The notes under the pieces are model-generated. The model saw only the letters and a list, made by a program, of their open reading frames with translations. It did not search any database and was not told the DNA's origin. From the NCBI GenBank assembly GCA_001275005.1, contig JWZX01002996.1, positions 1 to 22,145 of the forward strand: a DNA stretch of 22,145 bases, given 5' to 3'. The DNA is from Chrysochromulina tobinii (lineage: Eukaryota > Haptophyta > Prymnesiales > Chrysochromulinaceae). Shown piece after piece: positions 1 to 8,506 of the stretch (the first letter of the stretch is position 1; each line of letters opens with the position of its first letter). The position numbers and the translations under genes are program-made.

Positions 1-427
1 GCCCGGAAAGGCAACCGGACTACCTCGACCATGTGATGATCGGTTACAGACACCCACCACTATTCACACATGAACACGGTTGTGTCAAGAAATACGCTAC
101 GAAACATGATCTATTCTATCAACCCCATCTCACAGACCAACAGCTTCCACTCTCGAGAACCAAAAAGATCGACGAGGAAACGCCTCGTCTCCGTCGGCCG
201 CTTTGACGTTTGAGGTCCGCAATATTTCCAACATAGCGCCGGTGCTGTCAGTGCGCACGGTTCGCGCCGTCTATGCTCTATCCATTTTGGCTCTATCAAA
301 TTCTATCAAGCTCTATCCCAACTATTTGATTGCGCAGCTCACTCTGTGATTGCGCGTTCGCGCACTCTGCGCCAACACCATGCTCCCAGCCAAGAACCGA
401 CTTAGTCCTCGACGCCTAGTTGTGTAG
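1..427. other. Left-edge non-coding flank, 3' side of the LRR gene
   Basis: I see no convincing gene here. The stretch lies downstream of the minus-strand LRR gene. Between about 270 and 318 there are several imperfect CTCTATC/TTCTATC repeats. The only open frames are short and do not look like protein. It probably holds the 3' UTR of the LRR gene. Confidence 0.5.
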
Positions 428-1510
428 TTATATGCCGAGCTCCCGGCCTGCCGCATTGCGCTCCTCGACGCTCGCGAAGCTCTGCACCTTTGCGTCCACC
501 AGGTTCGCATTGAAGCGCGCCCATCGGAACACACCGACCGCGAGCGTCATGGCGTGCGCCTCGTTCCCCTCCGGGTAGTCCTCCAACAAGTACACCGTCT
601 CCGGCGACGCGCCGCACACCATCGTGTACTCTTCCACCGTCTGCGGCGAGCCGCCGGCGAGCGTCTGCGCGCCGGCAGCTTTCTCGGCGGCACCGGCCTC
701 GACCATGAAGCGGCATACGCGCGCGAAGCGCGCCTGCGCTGTCGTTGCCGTATTGAAATCGTCGATGAGCCCCCCGAGGAGCTCGAACTGCGCACCGGTG
801 CACGTCAGCCCTGGCTCATTGGCCCCGGTGAAACACGGGCGCTCACCGCCCTTCAGCACATCGACGAACTCGCCCGCAGTCGGCGGCATGAGGACGCTCA
901 TTTCGTGAGCCACCCTGAGCGTCGCCGTCACTAGGAGGGACTTAGTGGCAAGTGCCGTATCGGGCGCATCGGCAGGCGTGCTCTCGCCCGAGCCGGATTG
1001 CCCTCGGAAGGCACCTCCGCCGTTGGCGGCGCGTGTCGCGGCCCTTTTGGTGAGCTGAGCACGCGCAGCGTCGTTGATGTCATTCCCGCTCACTCGGAGT
1101 TCACGAAGCGAAGTCAATGGCCCTTGGCCCATGGCGCGGGCGAGGGTCGCAGCCGTGCGGCTCCCGAGGCCGTTGACTGCCAGGCTTAGAGAAGTGAGCG
1201 AGGACGCCGCCTGAGGAGAGAGCGCCGCAAGCAAGGCTTCTACGCCGGCGTCGCCGAAGTTGTTGTCCGTGAGATTCAGGCGGGTAACCATGGCATCTGC
1301 GGGCGCGCGTGAGAGCAGCTTGCCCAGCTGCGGCGCCGAGGCCGCAGTCAGAAAATTTCCATGGAGCCACACCGTTCGCGGAGCGAGCTTGGAGAACTCA
1401 GCTGCGAGCAGGCCGCCATCGGACAAATCTTCATCACACAAATCGCGTCGAGACCAGTCAAGGATGGGCAGCACGCAGCTCGCACGGTACGGGACCGCGC
1501 TGTCGTTCAT
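428..1510 (-). CDS. Leucine-rich-repeat protein of ribonuclease-inhibitor type, 360 aa
   Basis: The N-terminal half (about residues 30-160) has three to four LRR units of the ribonuclease-inhibitor/NLR type, with patterns such as LTRLNLTDNNFGDAGVEAL and LRELRVSGNDINDAA. These units normally form a curved protein-binding surface. A Gly/Ser-rich linker (about 165-185) leads into a helical C-terminal region of about 170 residues (MSVLMPPTAGEFVDVLKGG onward) that I do not recognise. There is no signal peptide or membrane segment, so it is probably cytosolic. The ATG at 1510 is the first in frame. The gene is divergent from RPL4, with only 173 bp between the two start codons. The LRR assignment is sure; a specific function cannot be given. 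Confidence 0.8.
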   Translation of the reverse strand: MNDSAVPYRASCVLPILDWSRRDLCDEDLSDGGLLAAEFSKLAPRTVWLHGNFLTAASAPQLGKLLSRAPADAMVTRLNLTDNNFGDAGVEALLAALSPQAASSLTSLSLAVNGLGSRTAATLARAMGQGPLTSLRELRVSGNDINDAARAQLTKRAATRAANGGGAFRGQSGSGESTPADAPDTALATKSLLVTATLRVAHEMSVLMPPTAGEFVDVLKGGERPCFTGANEPGLTCTGAQFELLGGLIDDFNTATTAQARFARVCRFMVEAGAAEKAAGAQTLAGGSPQTVEEYTMVCGASPETVYLLEDYPEGNEAHAMTLAVGVFRWARFNANLVDAKVQSFASVEERNAAGRELGI

Positions 1511-1683
1511 AATTCAGACTGTGAAATGGGCGATGCGCTTGGCGTGCGTGCGGTGACGCCGCACATGTCAGTCTGGGCCTCCTGCTGGAGTAAAATGTTT
1601 GGTCTTGTGTCGAAAAATTACAAGTTCTGTGGGAAATCTGTGGAAACGTGACTCCGTGGCATCGTCGACGACACGCCGGAACC
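1511..1683. promoter_or_regulatory. Short shared upstream region of the LRR gene and RPL4
   Basis: Only 173 bp separate the two divergent start codons, so both promoters and both 5' UTRs must fit here. The RPL4 side is relatively AT-rich (around 1590-1640). No TATA box is clear. The call rests on gene arrangement. Confidence 0.5.
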
Positions 1684-2802
1684 ATGTCCCTGCCCGTCTC
1701 CACTGTCTTCGCCGCTGAGGGCGACGAGCTCGCCGCGTCGGGCTCGCAGCCGCTGCCCGCCGTCTTCATGGCCCCGGTCCGCCCCGATGTGGTCCACTTC
1801 GTGCACAGCATGATGGCGCTCAACAAGCGGCAGGCCCACTGCGTCAGCAAGTATGCCGGCAAGACGCCGTCGGCGACTTCTTGGGGCACTGGCCGTGCGG
1901 TGTCGCGTATCCCCCGTGTGTCGGGTGGTGGCACCCACCGCTCGGGCCAGGGTGCCTTTGGCAACATGTGCCGCGGCGGCCGCATGTTCGCGCCGACGAA
2001 GACCTGGCGCAAGTGGCATCGCAAGATCAACGTGACGCAGAAGCGCTACGCGGTCGCCTCGGCCGTGGCGGCCTCGGGCGTGCCGGCGCTTGTGATGGCG
2101 CGCGGCCACCGCATCGATGCGACGCCCGAAGGCCCGCTCGTGGTTGGCTCGGCTGTCGAGCAGATCACGAAGACGTCGGCTGCCGTCGCGCTGCTCAAGA
2201 AGCTCGGCGCGTACGCAGACGTCGAGAAGACGCTTGCTTCGAAGACGATGCGCGCGGGCAAGGGCAAGATGCGCGGCCGCCGCTTCGTTCAGCGCAAGGG
2301 CCCGCTTATTGTGTATAAGACCGACGGCGGCCTCACCCGCGCCTTCCGCAACATCCCCGGCGTGGAGCTCGCGAATGTGAGCGCGCTCAACCTGCTGCAG
2401 CTCGCGCCTGGTGGCCACGTCGGCCGCTTCTGCATCTGGACCGAGTCGGCCTTCTCGTCGCTCGACTCCATCTTCGGCACGGCGGAGAAGCCGTCGGCGA
2501 CGAAGACGCACCATGGTGTGCCGTACCGCATGCCTACGCCCATGCTGTCCAACAGCGACCTCTCGCGCCTCATCAACTCGGACGAGGTCCAGTCCAAGGT
2601 CAACGCGCCCAAGCCGGGCCAGGCGCCCAAGGTGCTCAAGATCAACCCGCTTAAGAACAAGGCGGTCATGGATGCGCTCGACCCGTCGGCTCCCAGCAAG
2701 CGCAAGGCCGCTGCCGAGGCGCAGGCCGCAAAGAAGAAGCCGAAGACGAGCGACAAGACACTGGGCAAGGAGTTCTACAAGTCGATGATTGCGTCCGAGT
2801 AA
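1684..2802 (+). CDS. RPL4: 60S ribosomal protein L4 (uL4)
   Basis: A structural protein of the large cytosolic ribosomal subunit; in this family an internal loop lines the peptide exit tunnel. The 372-residue product, starting MSLPVSTVFA, has the eukaryotic uL4 core: an early NKRQAHCVSKYAGK segment, then the basic loop with SWGTGRAVSRIPRVSGGG and GTHRSGQGAFGNMCRGGRMF, then KTWRKWHRKIN. RGKGKMRGRR-like basic stretches and the GGHVGRFCIWTESAF segment follow, and a Lys/Ala-rich tail ends the protein. I chose the ATG at 1684 because it sits in an ACCATG context and opens with the family's usual N-terminus; an in-frame start at 1648 would add 12 unrelated residues. There is no intron. Length and motif order are normal for the family. 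Confidence 0.96.
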   Translation: MSLPVSTVFAAEGDELAASGSQPLPAVFMAPVRPDVVHFVHSMMALNKRQAHCVSKYAGKTPSATSWGTGRAVSRIPRVSGGGTHRSGQGAFGNMCRGGRMFAPTKTWRKWHRKINVTQKRYAVASAVAASGVPALVMARGHRIDATPEGPLVVGSAVEQITKTSAAVALLKKLGAYADVEKTLASKTMRAGKGKMRGRRFVQRKGPLIVYKTDGGLTRAFRNIPGVELANVSALNLLQLAPGGHVGRFCIWTESAFSSLDSIFGTAEKPSATKTHHGVPYRMPTPMLSNSDLSRLINSDEVQSKVNAPKPGQAPKVLKINPLKNKAVMDALDPSAPSKRKAAAEAQAAKKKPKTSDKTLGKEFYKSMIASE

Positions 2803-3594
2803 GCCGATCCTAAACCGATTCCAGCGCAGCCGGTCCGGAGCCGGAGCTGGCTTCAATCGAAATGCGCCCACTCGAAGCCCAATCGGGGCTGGTTCTTTAT
2901 GTGTATCCCCGTGATTTCGGTTACGCATCCGCTACCCGGTCGTTTTATCGGCTTTATCCGAATAATCGTAATTAATTTCCATGCGCGGCGGCGTGTCGGC
3001 GCGGCGGCGTGCCGCGGCACGGCTGTCGTGAGTTACTTTGTGACGCGCGGCGGAGCGATCCGTACGGTTCGTACGATACCGACCGGCCCGTTAACATATA
3101 GATATACGAACCGGCAGATCGCGCGCGGCCCGCCGGCCGCCGCCGCGCGGACGGACTCGGACGGCGAGACCGAGCCACATCCCCCGGATTTCGCGCGGAC
3201 ACGGCGGGAAGCAAACGCGTCGATCAGGTAGACCAGTGGTGACACGAGCGTCGAGCGGCCGGTGACCGCGCCGCGCCGGCGCCGGGCGGGCGCCACCTCC
3301 GCTGCCACGCGTCGCGTCGCGTTTTCCCCCGGCGCGCGCGACCGGAGCGGGCACGCGCGACCCTTTTGTGACCCGCGCCGGCGGGCAATCGCGCCCCTCG
3401 CTGCACCTCTCGCTCGGCTGTCAGAGGCCTCATTCACCGTGCGATGAGACGGCCCGCAATACGTCGAACCTCAACGCAACGCTGGTCGCTGGAACGGTCC
3501 CCATTGAAGTTGGGAGAACGCCACACCACTGTCGCCTGTGCCCCGACGGCGACGCAGCACACGGCCACGTCACACGGAGATCTCTGCGCTAACT
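2803..3594. other. Convergent non-coding gap, strongly GC-rich
   Basis: This 790-bp region lies between the 3' ends of RPL4 and the NSUN5-like gene. It should hold both 3' UTRs and terminators. From about 2980 to 3420 it is very rich in CG and GCC/GGC. Several open frames cross it, but all are Arg/Ala/Pro-rich, as expected of random GC-rich DNA. A 9-bp inverted repeat (3065-3073 with 3105-3113) is the only structure I noticed. I found no tRNA or rRNA. Confidence 0.5.
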
Positions 3595-5019
3595 CTAGTC
3601 TGACTTGCCCCGCTTCTTGGGCCCCTCCACGTGCATCTCTGGACTCTCCTCGCTCCGCTGACGCTTATTCTTCTTCTTCCGCTTCACCAGATTGTCGCCA
3701 TGTTGAAGCGCATAGACAGGAGAACAATCTGCCTCGTGCCCTGCGGTGACTGCGGCCACATTTGTTTGCTCCGGCTTCGGCTCTGGCTCCAGCTGCCTGG
3801 ACGATGAAGGCAACGGAGAGTGTTGCTCGCCGGGCTGTGTGCTGCTCTTCTCGCGCTTGGTCTCCAACTTGTGCTTCTTGCTGCGCGCCTTGGCCTGCAG
3901 CTCAAGCTTGTCGGCAAACGCTTGCCCTGGTGGCAAAGAGCGCCCCGCACCCTTGTGCACGAACCGTGCGAGGAAGAAGCCGATAGTCCTGTCGTCGGGG
4001 TAGGCCGTTCGAACGACAGAACGCGCAATCTCTGCCTCGTAGCCGCCGCCCTTGCCGTCGTCTGCGATCATGTGCCCGCGCCGCAGCCACCAGGGCATGG
4101 CAACATCCAGCTCAAACTCACTCTGACCTCGCAGAATGGCACGCACCACCTCCTCGTTCTCCTGCTCGTGTATGGAGCATGTGGAGTAGCAGATGGCTTG
4201 GACGGCGGGGAACTTCATCGCGTGGAGCACCAGTTCCAGCTGGTTCTCGGCCAGCTCGCGCAGGCGCCCTGGATCCGTCTCCGGAGTGCGGCTCATGCCC
4301 GAGGACGAGCACGACGGGTCGAGCAGCACGTGCGAGACTTCCCTGTATTGAGGATCGTCGGGCGACGCATCAAGGAAGGATCCCTGCTTGCAACGGACGA
4401 TTGAGGCGCCCTTCAACTGCATCATCTGCTTCAGCAGCTCACAGCGCCGCGGATTGAGCTCAAAGGCAAAGATGCGACCCTTGTTCTCCATCACTGCAGC
4501 AAGGTGACAAGTCTTGTTGCCAGGAGCTGCGCAAGTGTCGATGACAGTCGCGCCCGCCGGAGGCGCAAGAGCCACTGCCGGGAAGCAGCTCGCCTTCTGC
4601 TGCACAATCGCTTCACCGCGGCTCACCATCGGTATTCGGCTCACATCAGATTGGCCTTTGGGCTTGAAGACCAGCAGGTCGGGCACATCGGGATCACGAT
4701 AGTATGCTCGGTGCCCCGGATGTTTCGGATCAGGGCAAAGAAAATGGCCACTCTCCCGCGAGAGGGCCTTGGTCGCCGCGCCCATCCCGATCTTGATGCT
4801 GTTGATTCGCACGTAACGTGGTAACCCCGGCAGGCGGAAGTCCTCATCCTCTTCCTGCGGCTCGCCACCCTCACTTCCGCCTCCACCCTTGCCGCCGCCA
4901 CCCTTTCCGCCCTTGCCCTTGCCGCCACCCATGCCCTTGCCACCGCCTTTGGCGGGCGGACTGCTCGTGACCACGTGCATCTCGCGGGTGTTGAGTCCTT
5001 TTGCCTTCGAGATTTCCAT
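3595..5019 (-). CDS. NSUN5: NSUN5/Rcm1-like 25S/28S rRNA cytosine-C5 methyltransferase
   Basis: A SAM-dependent RNA m5C methyltransferase of the NOP2/NSUN family; the NSUN5/Rcm1 branch modifies one cytosine in large-subunit rRNA. The 474-residue product has PRYVRINSIK (about 67-76), the SAM-binding DTCAAPGNKT (161-170), the DPSCSSSGMS motif IV with Cys237, and YSTCSIHEQENEE (278-290) with Cys281. These are the two cysteines used for release and catalysis in the family. The C-terminus is rich in basic residues (VKRKKKNKRQR), consistent with a nuclear or nucleolar signal. Oddly, the helical N-terminal domain of about 100 residues seen in animal and yeast members is missing; a Gly/Lys-rich stretch (24-52) takes its place. 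The ATG at 5019 is the first in frame. The divergent CCA gene leaves little space for an upstream exon. Confidence 0.88.
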   Translation of the reverse strand: MEISKAKGLNTREMHVVTSSPPAKGGGKGMGGGKGKGGKGGGGKGGGGSEGGEPQEEDEDFRLPGLPRYVRINSIKIGMGAATKALSRESGHFLCPDPKHPGHRAYYRDPDVPDLLVFKPKGQSDVSRIPMVSRGEAIVQQKASCFPAVALAPPAGATVIDTCAAPGNKTCHLAAVMENKGRIFAFELNPRRCELLKQMMQLKGASIVRCKQGSFLDASPDDPQYREVSHVLLDPSCSSSGMSRTPETDPGRLRELAENQLELVLHAMKFPAVQAICYSTCSIHEQENEEVVRAILRGQSEFELDVAMPWWLRRGHMIADDGKGGGYEAEIARSVVRTAYPDDRTIGFFLARFVHKGAGRSLPPGQAFADKLELQAKARSKKHKLETKREKSSTQPGEQHSPLPSSSRQLEPEPKPEQTNVAAVTAGHEADCSPVYALQHGDNLVKRKKKNKRQRSEESPEMHVEGPKKRGKSD

Positions 5020-5264
5020 CTTGGCAACTCACCCCTCGCGCGCTCATGTTCACTCGCGCCTGTAACACTCTATGAACACCGTTTACATGTGGTGTGAAAT
5101 CACAGTACACGTCTACGATTTCCTTCGGTGCACTCACTGTCACGACACCCATCATATTGCTGCTGTTCTCGGTCGCTGCTCGATCGGCGCGTGGCGCCGT
5201 CTTGACCCGCGGACCCGCTCACGTGCTCAACCAAGAACGGTTCGCTCGTAGACGAGCTACGTAC
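5020..5264. promoter_or_regulatory. Shared upstream region of the NSUN5-like and CCA-enzyme genes
   Basis: About 245 bp separate the divergent start codons of two RNA-processing genes. This would place both promoters in one region and could couple their expression. No recognisable core promoter element stands out. The exact right border depends on the CCA gene start, which is inferred. Confidence 0.45.
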
Positions 5265-8200
5265 ATGCAAAGTATGTCCGCCGCCGCACGTGGTGCCGTT
5301 CGCGCTGGGCTACCCTCGTCGCCTCTTCCCAGTGCTGACGCTGCCCCACCCTCCGTGCGTGGCCCGCGCGCGCAGGCGAGTCGGAGGCTCAAGTTGCCCA
5401 CGGATCCGCGCTCCCCGCAGAGCTCATCTCGCGCGTACCGCCGTCCGAGAAGCTCATACTCAACTTTGTCCTCTCGTACATCGAGGCTGAGAGGTTGCCT
5501 GCGCAACTCCTGGTCAACGGCGGGTACGTCCGCGATCTGCTACTGGGCAAGAAGCCCGATGACCTGGACCTTTCGCTCTGCCTGCGCGCCTGTGCCGCCG
5601 AGGTGACCTTCGACTCCGTCATGAAGGGCATTGAGGCTTTCGTGAACCGCCGGCCGGACCTGAACGTGTCCTCGGTAAATGTGACGACGATCCTATCGGA
5701 CACGTCCAAGGACAAGAACGTGGACACGGCGAAGGCGCACCTGCTCGTCGGGTCGCCGCCCGAGCGCATCGAGGTCGACTTCATGCCCACCATCGGCGAG
5801 GAGCAGTACGACGAGTTCGACCGCGTACCCCTCCGGGACGTGCGCGGCACCGCTGAGCAGGATGCTCTTCGGCGTGACCTCACGATCGGCGCGATGATGC
5901 TCGAGATCTCGCGCCCGCCTTCCGTGGCGCCGCCCGCGCGGGGCGGGGCGGCGGACGCCCTCGCGGCCGCCGCCGGCCTCCGATGGACTCTCCTCGACTA
6001 TTACGGTGGCCTCTCGGATGGCCTCTCGGATGGCCTCTCGGATGGCCTCTCGGATGGCCTCTGATGGCCTCGGATGGCCTCTCGGATGGCCTCTGATGAC
6101 ATCTGATTGCCTCACTCATCAGGTGAGCTCTCCGACATTCGCACTCGCTGATGACATCTGATTGCCTCACTCATCAGGTGGGCTCTCCGACATTCGCACT
6201 CGCTGATGACATCTGATTGCCTCACTCATCAGGTGGGCTCTCCGACATTCGCACTCGCTGATGACATCTGATTGCCTCACTCATCAGGTGGGCTCTCCGA
6301 CATTCGCACTCGCTGATGACATCTGATTGCCTCACTCATCAGGTGGGCTCTCCGACATTCGCACTCGCACACTGCGCTCGCCTTATCCGGTCGGTCGCGC
6401 GCTGCACGACGTGTGGGAAGAGGTGCTGCGGACTGCCGAGGACCGGAGGACGGCAGAGGCGCTCGGGCTGCGCTTGTCTCTACAGACGTACGTGGTGGGC
6501 CCCGTACAGCCCAGCCAAGTTCCGCTTCCATCGCTGCCACCACCGCTGCCACCGCCGCTGCCACCGCCGCTGTCTCCGGCGGCAGTTGGAGTCGTGTCCG
6601 CCGGATCGCCTGCCGCTCGGGATGGCTCTCTTGATTCACCGGAGGACGCAGGGACGATTGTCGCGCGCGCGCAGGCTGCTCACGACGAAACGACGTTGCA
6701 GGTTGTCTGGTGGGTCAAGGTACTACGCGATGACCCGCTACGTGTGCTGCGCGCGCTCCGCTTTGCCGCCAAGCTCGGCTTCCGTCTTCACGACACATTT
6801 TGGCTCGCCGTGCCCTTCTCACTCAGCTCCCTCCAGGGCAAGGTGACTCTGATGTGACTCTCAGAGAGGACGAGCCGAGCACTCTGATGGCCTCTCTGAC
6901 GGCCCCGCTCATGGCTTCTCTGACGGCCTCTGATGGCCTCTGATGGCCTCTCTGATGGCCTCTCTGATGGCCTCAGATGGCCTTCGATGGGCTCTCTGAT
7001 GGAAATGGCCTCTAATGGCATTCGATTGCCTCCCTCATCAGGTGGCGGGCTCTCGAAAGGTGACCGAGCTCCTCAAAATCTCAAAGTCCGGGCGCGCTCC
7101 TCTGGTGGCGTTCATGGAGCTCGCGTTTGGACGACAGATTGCCGCCGTCGCGCCGCTGACGGCGGCGGCCGAGGTCGCTGGCAGTGCTGCAGGCACGATG
7201 CACAGCCAGCTCGCGACGCTTGCGCCGACGCTGTTTGGAGGCGCCGACCAGAGGGGTGAGTCCAACTTCCTCTCTACGCCGCACGGATTCGACCCCGCGC
7301 TGATGAAGAGTGCCATCGAGGCGCTCCCAGCGGAGCTCGGCGAGGAGGAAGCGCTCGGCACGGCGCTGGCCGCTGCCGCGCTGGCCTGCCGCTTGCCATG
7401 GGGCGGCGAGAGAGCCGAGGCGGAGCGTGTGGCGATCGCCGAGGCCTTTGAGGCTGCGGTGGAGGTAGCACCCACACATGGGTCCAGCGCCGCCGACATC
7501 GCGTCGGATGCTGCGGCCGCCGCCGCTGCCGCAGCAGCCACCGCCGAGATGAGTATTGCGTGTGACGGGCTGTGCGCCTCCAATGACGTGCGTGCGTCGG
7601 CCGTTACCCCGCTCGCCTGCGTGAGCACTCTGCTGCGCCCGCCCGCGCCGCTCGGCATGCAAGCTCTCTTTGCGCAGGCAGCAGCCTACAACGGCAGAGG
7701 CGGCGAGGCGGGCGGAGCCGGAGCTGGAGCCAGCGGCGGAGCCGGAGCTGGAGCCAGCGGCGGAGCCGCCAGCGGCGGAGGCGATGGCAGCGGCGGCGTT
7801 GCACTCAGTGGCGCCGAATTCGGAGCACTTGTGCACATGTGGGACACTCTTAAGCTTGAGAGGGTCACCCAAGGCAAGGCGTCCGCCGGCTACCTGCCCG
7901 AGTTCATCGTACGGCTTGCGGGGCTGCGCAGCTCCGCGCCAACGGCCGCGGCGCTCTCACGCCGTCTTGAGCAGCTCTCCTCGGAAGTGCACGTGGACAT
8001 CAACGGCAAGGCACTGGTCGGGATCCCCCAGCTGCCCAACCATCTGCGCGGGGTTCTGATCTCCCATCTGCACGTGCTCGGGCGCGTGCGGGGCCAGCGA
8101 CTCGAGCTGCATGAACCCGAACAGCTGCGTGCGTACCTGGAGCATGAGTGCGATGATCTGCTCCCCAAGCTGCAGGCCGAGTGGTATGAGCAGGGCGGCG

Positions 8201-8286
8201 ACAAGCTGCGCGCCGCGTACGCGCCGCCGGGTAGGGAGAAGAAGCCGAAGCCAGGCAAGCCCGCGCCCAAGAAGCCCGCGGCTTGA
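5265..8286 (+). CDS. TRNT1: CCA-adding tRNA nucleotidyltransferase (class II), with introns
   Basis: This enzyme adds or repairs the CCA end of tRNA. Visible motifs are NGGYVRDLLLG and DDLDL (nucleotide transfer and metal binding), EVDFMP, RRDLTIGAMM (motif B; the family's last Asn is Gly here), DYYGGLSDIRTRTLRSP and DDPLRVLRALRFAAKLGF. The exons are about 5421-6005, 6343-6842 and 7042-8286. Joining 6005 to 6343 (phase 1) rebuilds the DYYGGLSDI motif exactly; joining 6842 to 7042 is phase 0. The 5' end is uncertain: the motif frame has no ATG back to a stop at 5336, so a first exon from the ATG at 5265 is likely. It could be spliced at 5358/5421, for about 807 aa with an Ala/Ser/Arg-rich, mitochondrion-like leader. 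About 115 residues including polyproline are inserted before the DDPLRVLR motif, and Gly/Ala repeats lie in exon 3. Confidence 0.85.
5359..5420 (+). other. Possible short first intron of the CCA gene
   Basis: A GT at 5359 and an AG at 5419-5420 would join the ATG-bearing frame (5265) to the frame with the catalytic motifs, in the correct phase. At 62 bp it is much shorter than the other two introns. An alternative donor at 5272 (GTATGT) would also restore the frame, leaving only two leader codons. Treat it as a hypothesis. Confidence 0.3.
6006..6342 (+). other. Intron of the CCA gene carrying tandem repeats
   Basis: A 337-bp GT-AG intron, phase 1. It begins GTGGCCTCTCGGATGG and ends CTCACTCATCAG. 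Splicing restores a conserved family motif, which makes the borders strong. The 5' part is a 12-bp minisatellite (GGCCTCTCGGAT and variants, about 6008-6093). The 3' part is five 55-bp tandem repeats that also contain the splice acceptor. Read without splicing, translation would stop at 6062. Confidence 0.85.
6094..6368 (+). repeat. Five tandem 55-bp repeats spanning the 3' splice site
   Basis: The copies start at 6094, 6149, 6204, 6259 and 6314. Each starts TGATGACATCTGATTGCC, contains CTCACTCATCAG followed by GTGGGCTCTCCGAC, and ends ATTCGCACTCGC. The copies are identical except that the first has GTGAGC where the others have GTGGGC. The last copy crosses into the exon, so its final 26 bases are coding. 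The first four copies therefore duplicate both the acceptor and the exon start inside the intron. Confidence 0.95.
6843..7041 (+). other. Second well-defined intron of the CCA gene
   Basis: A 199-bp GT-AG intron, phase 0, beginning GTGACTCTGATGTGAC and ending CTCCCTCATCAG. It is filled with degenerate GATGGCCTCT repeats (about 6887-7016) related to those in the previous intron. The 3' end (CGATTGCCTCCCTCATCAG) nearly matches the previous intron's 3' end. Confidence 0.8.
7711..7758 (+). repeat. Coding 24-bp tandem duplication in exon 3 of the CCA gene
   Basis: Two identical 24-bp units, followed by a partial third, encode a Gly/Ala/Ser-rich linker (GGAGAGAS twice). This is low-complexity expansion within the C-terminal region of the CCA enzyme and keeps the frame. 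Confidence 0.85.
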
Positions 8287-8506
8287 CAGATTGAACGTGC
8301 TACACTCGTATGACAATCGGGCGCAGGGGTGACAAAATCCACACCACTGACACACGACACAGGCGGTCACTCGCCATTCTCGCCTTTAAAACGTGCTGAC
8401 GCGGGAAAACGAGTGCTGACACGCTACCGTATCCTGTGGCTTATATAGTGCGAAAACACGCGGCAACTCCTGTGTCTTGAAAAACGCAGCCCGCTGTCGT
8501 GTTCGT

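Noticed and set aside
1618-2928. 436-codon open frame on the minus strand
   Set aside because: It is antisense to RPL4 and exists because of the high GC at third codon positions; its product is Arg/Leu/His-rich with no known motif.
3065-3113. 9-bp inverted repeat CGGTTCGTA / TACGAACCG
   Set aside because: Short arms with a 31-bp spacer; can occur by chance in this composition.
2899-3231. Plus-strand open frame after RPL4
   Set aside because: Arg/Thr/Pro-rich, no plausible motif, and lies in the convergent GC-rich gap.
6094-6368. CRISPR-like array
   Set aside because: The units are contiguous 55-bp tandem copies without variable spacers, in a eukaryotic intron.
7081-7872. 263-codon minus-strand frame
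   Set aside because: It is a shadow of CCA exon 3, whose plus-strand frame continues the enzyme after a phase-correct splice.
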